64,000 bases of DNA, from NCBI GenBank assembly GCA_016124585.1, contig WGNL01000001.1:1-64000 (forward strand). Direction: 5' to 3'. The DNA is from Bacteroidota bacterium (GTDB taxonomy: Bacteria > Bacteroidota > Bacteroidia > Chitinophagales > Saprospiraceae). The notes beneath the pieces are model-generated. The model saw only the letters and a program-made list of their open reading frames with translations, made no database searches and was not told where the DNA came from. Every line of letters starts with the position of its first letter. The stretch's first letter is position 1. Made by a program: the position numbers and the translations under genes. Positions 1 through 8,479 of the stretch are shown here, in pieces.

Positions 1-105
1 GTGCAGCACACGGCCGAGATATGGGCCGGAAAAATTGCCAACGCAAAGGTCATCCTCCTACAGTTTGACGCACTTTTCCCGGACAGGCTGGGAATAAAAA
101 TTTGA
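1..105 (+). CDS. C-terminal tail of an unidentified protein (partial)
   Basis: Frame 1 is open from the window edge to a TGA at 103-105 and gives 34 residues ending in FPDRLGIKI. The composition is ordinary for a protein, and the reading direction converges with the lipoprotein gene that ends at 151. The piece is too short to identify and could be a chance open frame. Confidence 0.35.
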   Translation: MQHTAEIWAGKIANAKVILLQFDALFPDRLGIKI

Positions 106-150
106 AATTTAATTTACACACTTTTTGAAGCAGTCTCCCAAAATCCCGCC

Positions 151-882
151 TTACTTCTCCAAAAGTATGGGACAGTTTTCAAGTTCAATATTGTACTTCC
201 CAGTTTTACAGCTTTTGTAAATTTTCACTTTCCTGACGCCCTCATCATCGCCCAAACGGATATTGAACACACAGTCCGGGCTTTCAAATTCATACACTGT
301 GGAAACGTATTCGTTGCCCGTTTGCGGGTCTTCGTCCGTTTCGGCAGCCAGTACGAAGCCAGGGTTGAGGCTCGCCTTGCCCCTCAACTGGTCCACGGTC
401 TGGCGGCCCTTGCGCAGCTCAAAATTAAAGTCGAGCGTGGTATAGTTCACCCTCGAAACATCCAGCGAATACAGATACCCGCCTTTGCTCGCCACGAAAT
501 TCGTCCATTCGCCCTTCGGCAATGGCATGGGGAAAACCAGTGTGTCCGTTTGTTCCAAGATAATGAAACTGTCGGCCAGTTCGATGTTCTGGGCGAGGTT
601 GGCGTAGGTCAGTTTCTGTAAAAAATCGGGGGAATAGTCCAAGTCGCTGGGCATTTTGATTTTGGCGGGCTTCACGTTGGCAGGCACGGTGTCCTTAGCT
701 TGTTTTGCTGGCGCAACGGCGTCCTCGCCCATGAGCGAGGAATCTGCCAAGAGTGAGTCGAGGGCAGGCGTACTGTGCTGGGGTGTTCTCCCGAAATCAC
801 CGCCACATGCCGTGAGGAGCAGTGCACCCATTGCGCAGCACATAAAAAATAAAATACGGCGTTTGAATTGCATGAAAATCAT
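151..882 (-). CDS. Putative outer-membrane or periplasmic lipoprotein
   Basis: The 243-residue product begins with a basic stretch, a hydrophobic segment and a lipobox-like LTAC followed by GG, so a type II (lipoprotein) signal peptide with the lipidated Cys near residue 26 is likely. Two in-frame ATGs exist; the second, at 873, gives the more typical start MQFKRR. After the Cys comes a Pro/Ala/Asp-rich linker to about residue 75 and then a mixed globular domain without a motif I recognise. Its start lies 38 bp behind the stop of the sugar transporter gene on the same strand, and I see no terminator between them, so the two are probably co-transcribed. A role with that transporter is only inferred. 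Confidence 0.75.
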   Translation of the reverse strand: MIFMQFKRRILFFMCCAMGALLLTACGGDFGRTPQHSTPALDSLLADSSLMGEDAVAPAKQAKDTVPANVKPAKIKMPSDLDYSPDFLQKLTYANLAQNIELADSFIILEQTDTLVFPMPLPKGEWTNFVASKGGYLYSLDVSRVNYTTLDFNFELRKGRQTVDQLRGKASLNPGFVLAAETDEDPQTGNEYVSTVYEFESPDCVFNIRLGDDEGVRKVKIYKSCKTGKYNIELENCPILLEK

Positions 883-920
883 GGTAAAAAAAAACCTTCT
901 CGCTAGGCATTTTCTTTGGG

Positions 921-2234
921 TTAAATGGGCTTGACTTTATACCCCTTCCAGCCATACAGCCCGATGATGGCGAAGCAGATTAATGGGAGAAACAATGCTT
1001 TTTGGAAGCTGCCCATCGCTGTGGAAAGGTAGCCAAAAGTTGGCGGGATAATCGCCCCGCCCACGATGGACATAATGATGAGCGACGAGCCAAGCTTCAC
1101 CTGCTCGCCGAGACTTCGGGTACCCAATGCGAAGATGGTCGGGAACATCAGCGACATGAAGAAACTGGTAAACAGCAACACGACCACTGCCGTGAGGCCC
1201 GTGGTCATCATCGCTATGGCAAAAAGCGCCACCGCACCGATGGCGAAAGTGGTCAACAGTCTTTGCGGAGCAAAATACGTCATCAGCCAAGTACCCGTGA
1301 ACCTGCCCACCATGAATAAGATAAAACTGAAAGTCAGGTGAAAACCCGCCCAACGCCTTGGGGTAAGCTCCTCACCCGCCCCGGCCATCCACTCAAAAAA
1401 TGGCTTGAGTGCCTCCACCAAAAAGAAATGGTGGTCGGGCGAGAGCGTCAGTTTGATATCAATGAGGTAGCCGAACATGGCGGTCTGCGCCCCAACGTAG
1501 CAGAACTGGGCGATGATGGCCAGCCGGAGGTGCCTGTGCTTGAAGATGCCGTCCCAGCCCCGCTTCCCTTCGTTACCGGACTGAACGGGTTCGGGCATCT
1601 TCGTCAGCCAAAATAGCAGCGCCACAAACAATACCACGGCAGCGAGGCCTAGGTAGGGCGTCTGCACGGTATGCGCCTCAGCGATGCGGATGGCGTCCGC
1701 TTGTTCGGCAGGCATGGCGGCGAGGTCTGCTACCGTATATTTATTATTGGTGAAAATGAGCAGGCTGCCCAGCAGTGGCCCGAAGATGATGCTCAGCCCA
1801 TTGAAGGATTGCGAGAAATTGATGCGCTGTGCCGCACCCTCCGGCTCACCGAGGATGGAAACATACGGATTGGCCGCAGTCTCCAAGAAGGCCAAGCCGC
1901 TTGCTATGGTAAAAAGGGCAAACAAAAAGAAGCCGTAAACCCTCGCTTCGGCGGCAGGGTAGAAGAGTATAGCACCGATGCCGTACAATATCAGGCCGAA
2001 GATGATGCCTTTCTTATAACCGAACCTGTTCATGAAAAGTCCAGCAGGAATGGCGAAGACGAAATATCCAAAATAGAAAGCTGAGTCCACGAGTCCTGCC
2101 TGCCAGCGCTTCAAATCGAGCGCAAGCTGGAAGTGACTGATGAGTACGCCGTTCAAGGAATTGGCGATGCCCCAAAGAAAGAAGAGGCTGGTGACGAGTG
2201 CGAAGGGCAGCAGGTACTTGTTTTTTTCAGACAT
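921..2234 (-). CDS. FucP-family sugar:H+ symporter (MFS)
   Basis: This is a major facilitator superfamily permease of the L-fucose / glucose-galactose symporter (FucP-like) family, acting in the inner membrane. Hallmarks are FFLWGIANSLNG in the first helix, a motif around GYFVFAIPAG, FLETAANPYVS in the middle of the N-terminal half, and INFSQSFNG just after it. About twelve hydrophobic segments are visible. The frame is open further upstream to 2321, but I place the start at ATG 2234 (MSEKNKYLLPF), giving 437 residues. That start fits the family, and the extra upstream residues would lie across a terminator and the likely promoter. The substrate (fucose, glucose, N-acetyl sugar or other) cannot be told from sequence. 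It is followed closely by the lipoprotein gene. Confidence 0.9.
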   Translation of the reverse strand: MSEKNKYLLPFALVTSLFFLWGIANSLNGVLISHFQLALDLKRWQAGLVDSAFYFGYFVFAIPAGLFMNRFGYKKGIIFGLILYGIGAILFYPAAEARVYGFFLFALFTIASGLAFLETAANPYVSILGEPEGAAQRINFSQSFNGLSIIFGPLLGSLLIFTNNKYTVADLAAMPAEQADAIRIAEAHTVQTPYLGLAAVVLFVALLFWLTKMPEPVQSGNEGKRGWDGIFKHRHLRLAIIAQFCYVGAQTAMFGYLIDIKLTLSPDHHFFLVEALKPFFEWMAGAGEELTPRRWAGFHLTFSFILFMVGRFTGTWLMTYFAPQRLLTTFAIGAVALFAIAMMTTGLTAVVVLLFTSFFMSLMFPTIFALGTRSLGEQVKLGSSLIIMSIVGGAIIPPTFGYLSTAMGSFQKALFLPLICFAIIGLYGWKGYKVKPI

Positions 2235-2257
2235 GTTGTTTTTCGTTTTGACCGTGC

Positions 2258-2265
2258 CAAAGGTA
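2258..2265 (-). promoter_or_regulatory. Bacteroidota -7 promoter element of the transporter gene
   Basis: The minus strand reads TACCTTTG, an exact match to the Bacteroidota -7 consensus TAnnTTTG. It lies about 24 bp ahead of the chosen ATG at 2234. A -33 TTTG at the usual 19-21 bp spacing is not clear; that position is a T-rich run. The element supports the shorter start of the transporter. Confidence 0.5.
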
Positions 2266-2279
2266 TCTTTTTCCCTAAA

Positions 2280-2312
2280 CAAAAAAAGGGGGGCAGCCGC
2301 AGCTGCCTCCCC
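2280..2312 (-). terminator. Intrinsic terminator of the large lectin-domain gene
   Basis: On the minus strand a GC-rich hairpin (stem GGGAGGCAGC pairing with GCTGCCCCCC around a four-base loop) is followed directly by seven T. It lies 22 bp after the stop of the 1593-residue protein and ahead of the transporter promoter. Confidence 0.85.
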
Positions 2313-2334
2313 AGAAACCATTTTACCAAAAAAC

Positions 2335-5300
2335 TTACTTTGAAATTATGAGCTTTTTAGCCACTGGTCGCTTGCTGTCCGTGGAGATTTGCACGGAGTA
2401 GCGGCCTGTTTGCAGTGTCTGCAAATCGAGATGGTAAGTGGCGTCATATACTTCGTCAATTTGTACTTGCTGCACTTGGCGGCCTGCCCAGTCGTAGATT
2501 TTCACGACCACGTTTTTCTCACCTACCAATGTTTCTAAATTGAGGTTGGTAGAAGTGCTGGCCGGGTTCGGATAGATGCCGAAGTCTGCGATTTCATTGA
2601 TGGTAACCGTCTGGATGTCGGACGTTTGTGTAGTTCCATCGAGGAAAGTGACGGTGATGCGGTAGAGGTTGTCACCAACTACAGGGTCTAGGTCAATATC
2701 TTCGAAAAGATTCTCCGACTGGTCTTCGTCCTTGTAAGCATCCTGCGTAAACAACACCTCCCAATTGGTACCATCGGTAGATTTCTCCATCGTATAAGTC
2801 TGGTTTTTGAAGCCCGTGTTGTTCTTCCAGTAGAGGTTCACCATGTTGTCGCCACGTTGTGCGGTAAGTTCTAGCAGGTCGTTGCGTTGTGTTTCAGCGT
2901 TCACACCGAGGTTGCAACCACTTGCCCATTGCACCGTGCGGTCGAAAACTAACCATCCAGTCGAGGTACAATTGTCGGCGTTATCGGTATCGAGGAAGAA
3001 GCCGCAACGACGAGCCGGGGCGGTCATGCCGACCATTTGGTCGCCTGCATCGTAGGTGAATATCAAGGCGCAGTTGTTGTAGCCTGGTACGGTCGCCACT
3101 TTGCTGGCGCTGCTGCTTGGGTTACCCCAGTTGACGGTTTTACCACAATTAAATATGGTGTAATCGCCTGTTGCGCCGGATGCGATCGGGTGGCTGCTGT
3201 CGCTTACCCGCAGTTTGCTGATGTAGTTGGAAGTGCCGTAGTGGTAATTGACGGAGGTGCCCGTCATTTTCATATCGTCGTAGATATAGCTTTCCCAAGT
3301 GATGACAGGCACCGGCACGTCACGGTATTTTGAGCCTACGTAGCTGGAATTGCAAGTGGAGCTGATGACAATCAAACCTTTATCGTTGCTGTCGTTGCTG
3401 CTGCAAGAACCGTCATCTTTAACGGTCACGGTGTAGCCGAGGCCCTCGAGGCGTTTCTTCACGGCATTGTCTGAGCCGCAAAGCCAAGTGTTGCCCACTA
3501 CAAAGAGTGCTTTCTTATTGCAGGTTGGCGGTGGTGGTGGTGTGCTGCCGCAATCCTCAATCGTGAACTGCTGGTTGTTGCCGCCGTGCTTCGACCAAAG
3601 GATGATTTCGGCACCGTTGCTGGTGGAAGCACCTGAAACATCAAAGTAGAGGCCGCTGCTCACGTTTTTGATGAAATAGTAACCACTGCCGGCGTCCTCG
3701 ATTTTCCATTTCTGGCTGTTGGTGCCGTCGCAGTAGTTCTGCACTACCCTTGAGCCAGCGGAGCAAGTAGAGGTTGCATCAACACATTTGCCACTGTGCT
3801 TGGCTGTGAGGGTATAGGTGTTTGTGCCCACTTTCGTGAACAGGAATTTCTGGTTGTCGCCACCATTAGCATCCCACTGGATGAGCTTTGCGCCGTTGTA
3901 GGTAGAACCTCCGTACACGTCCACGGACTTGCCGCTATGGCGGGCCTTTAAGCAAAGGTATTTGCCGTCAAATGGGTCGCCAGTGTTGTTGGTGCTGCCG
4001 CAATTGCTGGCATCGCCACCTTTGCCCGTCGGTTTTTTGCCAGTCAAAGTCAGGTAAAGCTTGTCCAAGCAAGCGTTTGGCTCCCGCCAAGAGAACTGGA
4101 TGGTGTTTGTGCCAGCAATCAACGGGAAGCTAACGGGCACGTCTTTTTCGCAGCCACTCCAGCTACCGACTTGGTCCCATTGGAATCCGCTGTAAGATGG
4201 TGCATTGATGCTGTTCCATTTAACCCAAGAGCCATTGTTAACCCGTACCCAGTAGCTGTCGCCACTGCTATTTGGAACGATGGTGCGTGCAAAAAGGCGG
4301 TAGTTACCTGCCACACTCACGCTCACGTTGAAGGTTACGAGGTCGGCGGCGTTGGTCGGCGGCGTATCGTATGCGTAGCTGTTCGGTGGGAGAAGGAGCT
4401 TGCCGTTGGAAGCATTGGCGTCCGTTTTCACTGTCCATTTGCTACCGACGGTAGCGCATTCGGCTTCGAGGTAAATGCTATTGTGGCATTGTACGGCATC
4501 GCCTAGGCGGAAATTGAAATCGCCGCCGTGTGTAGCGCCGTTGTCCATGGAGAACCAGGCGCTCAAGCCTTGCAATGTTTTATCCTGAAGGTTTCCACCC
4601 AATCCCATCTGTGGTGATGGGCCGTAACGCTTGATGGCGTAGCTGCGGCAATCGTCCAACACGATGCTACCTGTCATGGTAGGGTAGTAGGTCCAGGCTG
4701 GGTTGCCGCTGGTCACGCAGAGTTCCAATTTCGGGCTGCCGGATGGTGCAGTTGTGGTTTTACCAGAAAATAAAACCTCTACGTAGCCACGAGAGTTGCC
4801 TTTAGTAACTGAACCTACGAGCTGTGCTGTTCCATTAGTGTATTCGATGAAAAGCAGGTCGTTGCCAGCGGCATAGTACTGGTTGTTGAGCCACATGGAG
4901 TAGGCAGTTCCGCTACCGCAATTTGTGGCCGTGCTGTTCACTTTGCGCACCGAAGCCACGTCGGCGCAGTCGCCTGGTGGGACTACGATGACGGTGAAAT
5001 CGCATGGCGATGCACCATTTCCTTTGCCATCGGTTGCATTGTAAGTAACGGTGGTTGAACCAACTGCGAAGCCTGTTCCAGGTGTGTGGGTTGAGGTTAC
5101 ATTGACGGGACCACAGTTGTCGGTGGCAGTCGGTTCAGTCCAGGTTACGGAAGTCGTTGCGCCAGTTGCTACTACCACCATGTCAGCAGGGCAGTTGTGA
5201 AACACAGGGGCAGTATTGTCAATAATTGTCACCGTTGCGTTACAATCGACTTTGGTTCCGATGCGGTCAAGGATGGTCAGTTTTACACTCTTCGTGCCGA

Positions 5301-7116
5301 GGTCAGCACAAGTGTAGGTGATGGAATTGCTGTCGTTGACTTTCAGGGTAAGGGTGGTGCAATCGTCGTAAGCACTTGTCGCAATGACAGCGCCAGTTAT
5401 GGTCACAGAGCCATTATCGCCAAGTGCGACCGTTGCATTTTCACAAATCTCAGTGGAAGTCGGGCCAGTGATTTCCACGCCGCCGTCCATGTTCATCTGA
5501 TGGTAAGGAAGTTCGTTGAAAGTGCCGTAATTGAAGAACAAGCTGTGGTTTGTCCACCAGTAGTAGTTGTTGATGATGCCCGTGTTGATGAACGAGGAGC
5601 AGGCGAAATTGAAGATTTCGTCGTAGTTGTTGAGGGTTCCTTTGTTGTTGAAAACGCCACCGTTGGAGTTTTCCAGCACACCACCGTTCGAGCCTTGTGT
5701 AGTGGAAGTGTGGGTGTTTTTGAAAACACCAGTTACCTCGTTTACGAAGTCGCCGATGTTCAGCAGGTAGCCGTTGTTTTCAAAATAATTGTTGTTGAAA
5801 ACACGCACACCATTCTCAATCGTACCGTTGTTGTACAAGTTCTGATTGTTGACGATGTTGTAATCGTTGGAAATGCGGGCAGGCTGGGCATTGTAGAGGT
5901 CACCGTTGTTGGTGAAAACGCCGCCACTGTTGTTTTGGAGCTGGCCGTTGTTATTGAAGACGCCAGTGTTGATGATGGTCTCCAGGTTGTTCAACAGGTT
6001 GTTGTTTACAAAATTGCCCGAAGTGTTGATGCTACCGCCCGTGCTGGTGTAAATAGAGCCGTTGTTTGAAAAGGTAGCTGTGTTCAAAATGCCTCCGACA
6101 CTTTGGATTTCGCCCAAATTGTTGAAGATATTGGCGTTTGTTATCTGCGCCCCGAAATTGTTGTTGATTTTCCCGGTAGCGGTATTATTGAAAGTGCCGC
6201 CTGCGAGGGTGTTCAACTGACCTTTGTTTTCAACGACAAAATTGTTGTTGAAAGTGCCGCTGTTGTTCACTTCGAACACGTTAAGGAAGCTGCTCTGATT
6301 GTTATTGTTGAACGCCCCAAAATTGTTCAGGCGGAAATTGTTGGTGATGTTACCGCCAGCGTTGTTGTTGAACAACAGGTTGTTGACGATAATACCGCCA
6401 TTGGTGAGCGCACCGCTGCAATTATAGGTGCCGTTGTTGGTAAGAGTTCCTTGGTTGTTGAGCGTAGCGTTTGTTGTGTGGTTTAGTGTTTTTCCAGTAG
6501 CGTTCTCGAAATTGGCACCATTGAAATTGGTGACAGTGCCGCCATTTAAATTACAAATTCCATTATTGTTGAAGGCGTTGTTGGTGCCAATCGTACCACC
6601 TGTCACGTTCAGCGTGGCGTTGTTGTTAATGGTGCCAAAATTGCTGAAACTTCCAGCAAGATTAACGATGCCACTGTTGTTGATGACCGCCGTGCCTGTG
6701 CTGGAATAGTTGCCTGTGCTGGTAAATTGGCCACCTGCAACTATGTCCATTGTGCCACGCTGGTCCATCGTTCCGTTGTTGGTCAGTTTGCCTGTTGCAC
6801 CAATTTTAAAGGCAGAACCAGTGTAGTTGTTCAGCGTTCCGCTAACTGTAATTGCTGCGTTGGCGTTGATTGTGCCGTAGCTGGTCAGTGTGCCACTGAT
6901 GGTAAGGTTCGAGTTGATGTTCACAATTGCACCGCCAGGGATTGTGCCTGGATTGGCTGCTGTTGGTACACCTCCCGACCAGTTGGATGCATTGAAAAAA
7001 TCGCTGCTCACTGCACCACTGAAAGTGGTTTGAGCAGAAATCATATTCCCCGCTAAAATGAAAAGTGAAGAAAGCAGGCAAGAAAATGCCGCATTGACTA
7101 CGTAGTGCTTGTACAT
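2335..7116 (-). CDS. Large secreted multidomain protein: Asn-rich solenoid, HYR, CBM-like, ricin-type lectin, T9SS sorting domain
   Basis: I start this 1593-residue protein at ATG 7116 (MYKHYVVNAAF), which gives a clean signal peptide ending in MISAQ; the frame is open to 7191. Residues ~50-540 are a ladder of short units rich in N-N-N-G, alternating with hydrophobic residues, as in beta-solenoids. Then follow a HYR-type domain (~620-715), a CBM6/35-like carbohydrate-binding segment starting IYLEAECA (~880-1030), and a ricin B-type beta-trefoil (~1045-1195) with QKF, QKW and QQF repeats. Next are a flavodoxin/ThuA-like unnamed domain (~1199-1404), an Fn3-like stretch and a T9SS type A sorting domain beginning FGIYPNPAS and ending KKLIISK. 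The protein is probably exported through the T9SS to the cell surface or medium and binds glycans. No catalytic motif is evident. Confidence 0.9.
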   Translation of the reverse strand: MYKHYVVNAAFSCLLSSLFILAGNMISAQTTFSGAVSSDFFNASNWSGGVPTAANPGTIPGGAIVNINSNLTISGTLTSYGTINANAAITVSGTLNNYTGSAFKIGATGKLTNNGTMDQRGTMDIVAGGQFTSTGNYSSTGTAVINNSGIVNLAGSFSNFGTINNNATLNVTGGTIGTNNAFNNNGICNLNGGTVTNFNGANFENATGKTLNHTTNATLNNQGTLTNNGTYNCSGALTNGGIIVNNLLFNNNAGGNITNNFRLNNFGAFNNNNQSSFLNVFEVNNSGTFNNNFVVENKGQLNTLAGGTFNNTATGKINNNFGAQITNANIFNNLGEIQSVGGILNTATFSNNGSIYTSTGGSINTSGNFVNNNLLNNLETIINTGVFNNNGQLQNNSGGVFTNNGDLYNAQPARISNDYNIVNNQNLYNNGTIENGVRVFNNNYFENNGYLLNIGDFVNEVTGVFKNTHTSTTQGSNGGVLENSNGGVFNNKGTLNNYDEIFNFACSSFINTGIINNYYWWTNHSLFFNYGTFNELPYHQMNMDGGVEITGPTSTEICENATVALGDNGSVTITGAVIATSAYDDCTTLTLKVNDSNSITYTCADLGTKSVKLTILDRIGTKVDCNATVTIIDNTAPVFHNCPADMVVVATGATTSVTWTEPTATDNCGPVNVTSTHTPGTGFAVGSTTVTYNATDGKGNGASPCDFTVIVVPPGDCADVASVRKVNSTATNCGSGTAYSMWLNNQYYAAGNDLLFIEYTNGTAQLVGSVTKGNSRGYVEVLFSGKTTTAPSGSPKLELCVTSGNPAWTYYPTMTGSIVLDDCRSYAIKRYGPSPQMGLGGNLQDKTLQGLSAWFSMDNGATHGGDFNFRLGDAVQCHNSIYLEAECATVGSKWTVKTDANASNGKLLLPPNSYAYDTPPTNAADLVTFNVSVSVAGNYRLFARTIVPNSSGDSYWVRVNNGSWVKWNSINAPSYSGFQWDQVGSWSGCEKDVPVSFPLIAGTNTIQFSWREPNACLDKLYLTLTGKKPTGKGGDASNCGSTNNTGDPFDGKYLCLKARHSGKSVDVYGGSTYNGAKLIQWDANGGDNQKFLFTKVGTNTYTLTAKHSGKCVDATSTCSAGSRVVQNYCDGTNSQKWKIEDAGSGYYFIKNVSSGLYFDVSGASTSNGAEIILWSKHGGNNQQFTIEDCGSTPPPPPTCNKKALFVVGNTWLCGSDNAVKKRLEGLGYTVTVKDDGSCSSNDSNDKGLIVISSTCNSSYVGSKYRDVPVPVITWESYIYDDMKMTGTSVNYHYGTSNYISKLRVSDSSHPIASGATGDYTIFNCGKTVNWGNPSSSASKVATVPGYNNCALIFTYDAGDQMVGMTAPARRCGFFLDTDNADNCTSTGWLVFDRTVQWASGCNLGVNAETQRNDLLELTAQRGDNMVNLYWKNNTGFKNQTYTMEKSTDGTNWEVLFTQDAYKDEDQSENLFEDIDLDPVVGDNLYRITVTFLDGTTQTSDIQTVTINEIADFGIYPNPASTSTNLNLETLVGEKNVVVKIYDWAGRQVQQVQIDEVYDATYHLDLQTLQTGRYSVQISTDSKRPVAKKLIISK

Positions 7117-7476
7117 ACTCAAATAAGTTTTGGTTAATAAAATGTAAGTCGGAACGTACAGCCTGCGGGGGAAATGGAAGCCGTTGTTCAATTATGCTGC
7201 CGGTGTCAAATCCGGTGAAAATCCAAATTGTGAATTGTAAGATGTGCTGTTGCCTTGATTCGGTAACAGATGCTTAAATGTGAGTTATTCGGCACATTGC
7301 CGGTGAGACCTGAAAGAAATGTAATGAGGGAAAATGTTGTGGAGAAGGAGAAATAACAAGGGCAAAAATAGGGTGAAAGGTTTGAGAAAGAAATGCCCGC
7401 CTTTAAATATTATTGGCAGGCATTTCTAATTGCCTGATTTTCAATAGGTTGTTATTTGTATTTTTTTATTTAAAAA
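7117..7476. other. Intergenic region upstream of the large lectin-domain gene
   Basis: This 360-bp gap separates two minus-strand genes. It holds a probable terminator hairpin of the channel gene (7391-7425) and a minus-strand CAAAAATA complement of TAnnTTTG at 7363-7370, which could be the -7 element of the large gene with a 5' leader of about 240 nt. The match is weak evidence in AT-rich DNA. I see no open frame or known riboswitch here. Confidence 0.4.
7391..7425 (-). terminator. Probable terminator of the mechanosensitive channel gene
   Basis: AAATGCC and GGCATTT pair, with one internal mismatch and three more GC pairs (11-bp arms around an AT-rich loop). On the minus strand the hairpin is followed by a pyrimidine-rich CTTTCTC rather than a pure T run. 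It sits about 50 bp after the stop of the repaired channel frame. Confidence 0.45.
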
Positions 7477-7640
7477 TTATGAAACTTCCTCTTTTTTATC
7501 GGTAATTTCCAAATTTCGCATCCACACATCCCGCTGTGGAAATGGGATTTGAATATCATTTTCCCTAAAATTCCGATCAATGGCAAAGCGGATGTCGCTT
7601 TTCAAAAATTCGATTCGGAGGAATTCTTTTGTGAAAAAAG
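7477..7640 (-). pseudogene. Out-of-frame 3' part of the MscS-family gene
   Basis: Read one base out of the frame of the main gene, this stretch encodes about 44 residues with the conserved MscS C-terminal pattern (FAIDRNFRENDIQIPFPQRD). It ends at TAA 7477-7479. Nothing suggests that it is translated alone. Confidence 0.75.
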
Positions 7641-8330
7641 AAGGGTAAAATCCAATGAGGAATCTCCAAAGTTCTTGAATTGGACGGCAGGAGCAGGGTC
7701 TTTCAATACCAATTCATGCGCTGCGGCTGAAGCGGCAAGCAGTTTTGACACCTTTTGCAAATCCGAACCGTAGGCAACACCAACATTAATGTGAAATCGA
7801 GTTGGTTGGTCATCGTGCGTCCAATTGGTTACTTTGTTAACGACCAGATTGGAATTGGGAATCAAAATGCTCACCCTGTCACGAGTTTCGAGCTTGGAGG
7901 TACGAAGCCCTATGGAACTTACCCTCGCCACGATGCCATCCACTTCAAGGACATCGCCGACTTCAACCGTTCCTTCCACCAGAATGATTACACCGGAAAT
8001 CAAATCTTTAAAACTGTCCTGCAAGCCCAAACCAACGCCAACTAACAAAGCTGCAGAACTTGCCAAAAGCATGGAACCAATGCTAAATAGTTCTAGAATG
8101 CCATAAGTTGCCAGAATCCAAACGATGTAACTTAGGAACTGCTTGATGGCAATCTGTCGGCCTTTATCCAACCGTTTGTTTTTGAAATAATGTTCTAGCA
8201 GAAGGTTTCGAATTGCCCAAGTAAACAGTTTTGCAGCAATAAAAATGATTAACGCAAAAAGTAAATGCGCCACCGTAAGTTGAAACTTGCCGATATTGAT
8301 ATGTAGCTCTAGAAATTGTTTGAAATCCAT
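7602..8330 (-). CDS. MscS-family mechanosensitive channel, C-terminus frameshifted
   Basis: The 242-residue readable product is a small-conductance mechanosensitive channel of the inner membrane. Hydrophobic helices occupy residues ~17-45, ~65-82 and ~86-115, followed by the MscS beta-domain with GLGLQDSFKDLISG and IPNSNLVVNKVTNW. The end of the frame (SQKNSSESNF) does not look like the family. One base further, the DNA encodes FTKEFLRIEF and then an MscS-typical IQIPFPQRDVW tail down to a TAA at 7477. Adding one A to the run of six A at 7634-7639 would restore a 284-residue protein. This is either a recent frameshift or a sequencing/assembly error. The channel may be alive with a truncated cytoplasmic domain, or inactive. 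Confidence 0.85.
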   Translation of the reverse strand: MDFKQFLELHINIGKFQLTVAHLLFALIIFIAAKLFTWAIRNLLLEHYFKNKRLDKGRQIAIKQFLSYIVWILATYGILELFSIGSMLLASSAALLVGVGLGLQDSFKDLISGVIILVEGTVEVGDVLEVDGIVARVSSIGLRTSKLETRDRVSILIPNSNLVVNKVTNWTHDDQPTRFHINVGVAYGSDLQKVSKLLAASAAAHELVLKDPAPAVQFKNFGDSSLDFTLLFSQKNSSESNF

Positions 8331-8479
8331 ATTGCAATTTTATGAAAATTTGACTTTTTGAGATTTGATGTCATTTTAGGTAGGGCAAATCTGCATAACT
8401 TAGAGCGTTTTAAGAAACCCTACGTGACATTAGCAACTTGTACGTGTTTCGGAACCCTAATTCGTAAAATATTTAAAGC

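Noticed and set aside
5197-6069. A 290-codon plus-strand frame antisense to the lectin-domain gene
   Set aside because: It is a shadow of the Asn-rich repeats: the complement of AAC/AAT-rich codons gives Val-rich text without stops. The other strand has the signal peptide and recognisable domains.
7199-7320. GCCGGTG...CCGGTGAAAATCC text resembling part of a cobalamin riboswitch
   Set aside because: It is on the plus strand while the downstream gene is on the minus strand, and the remaining conserved boxes are missing.
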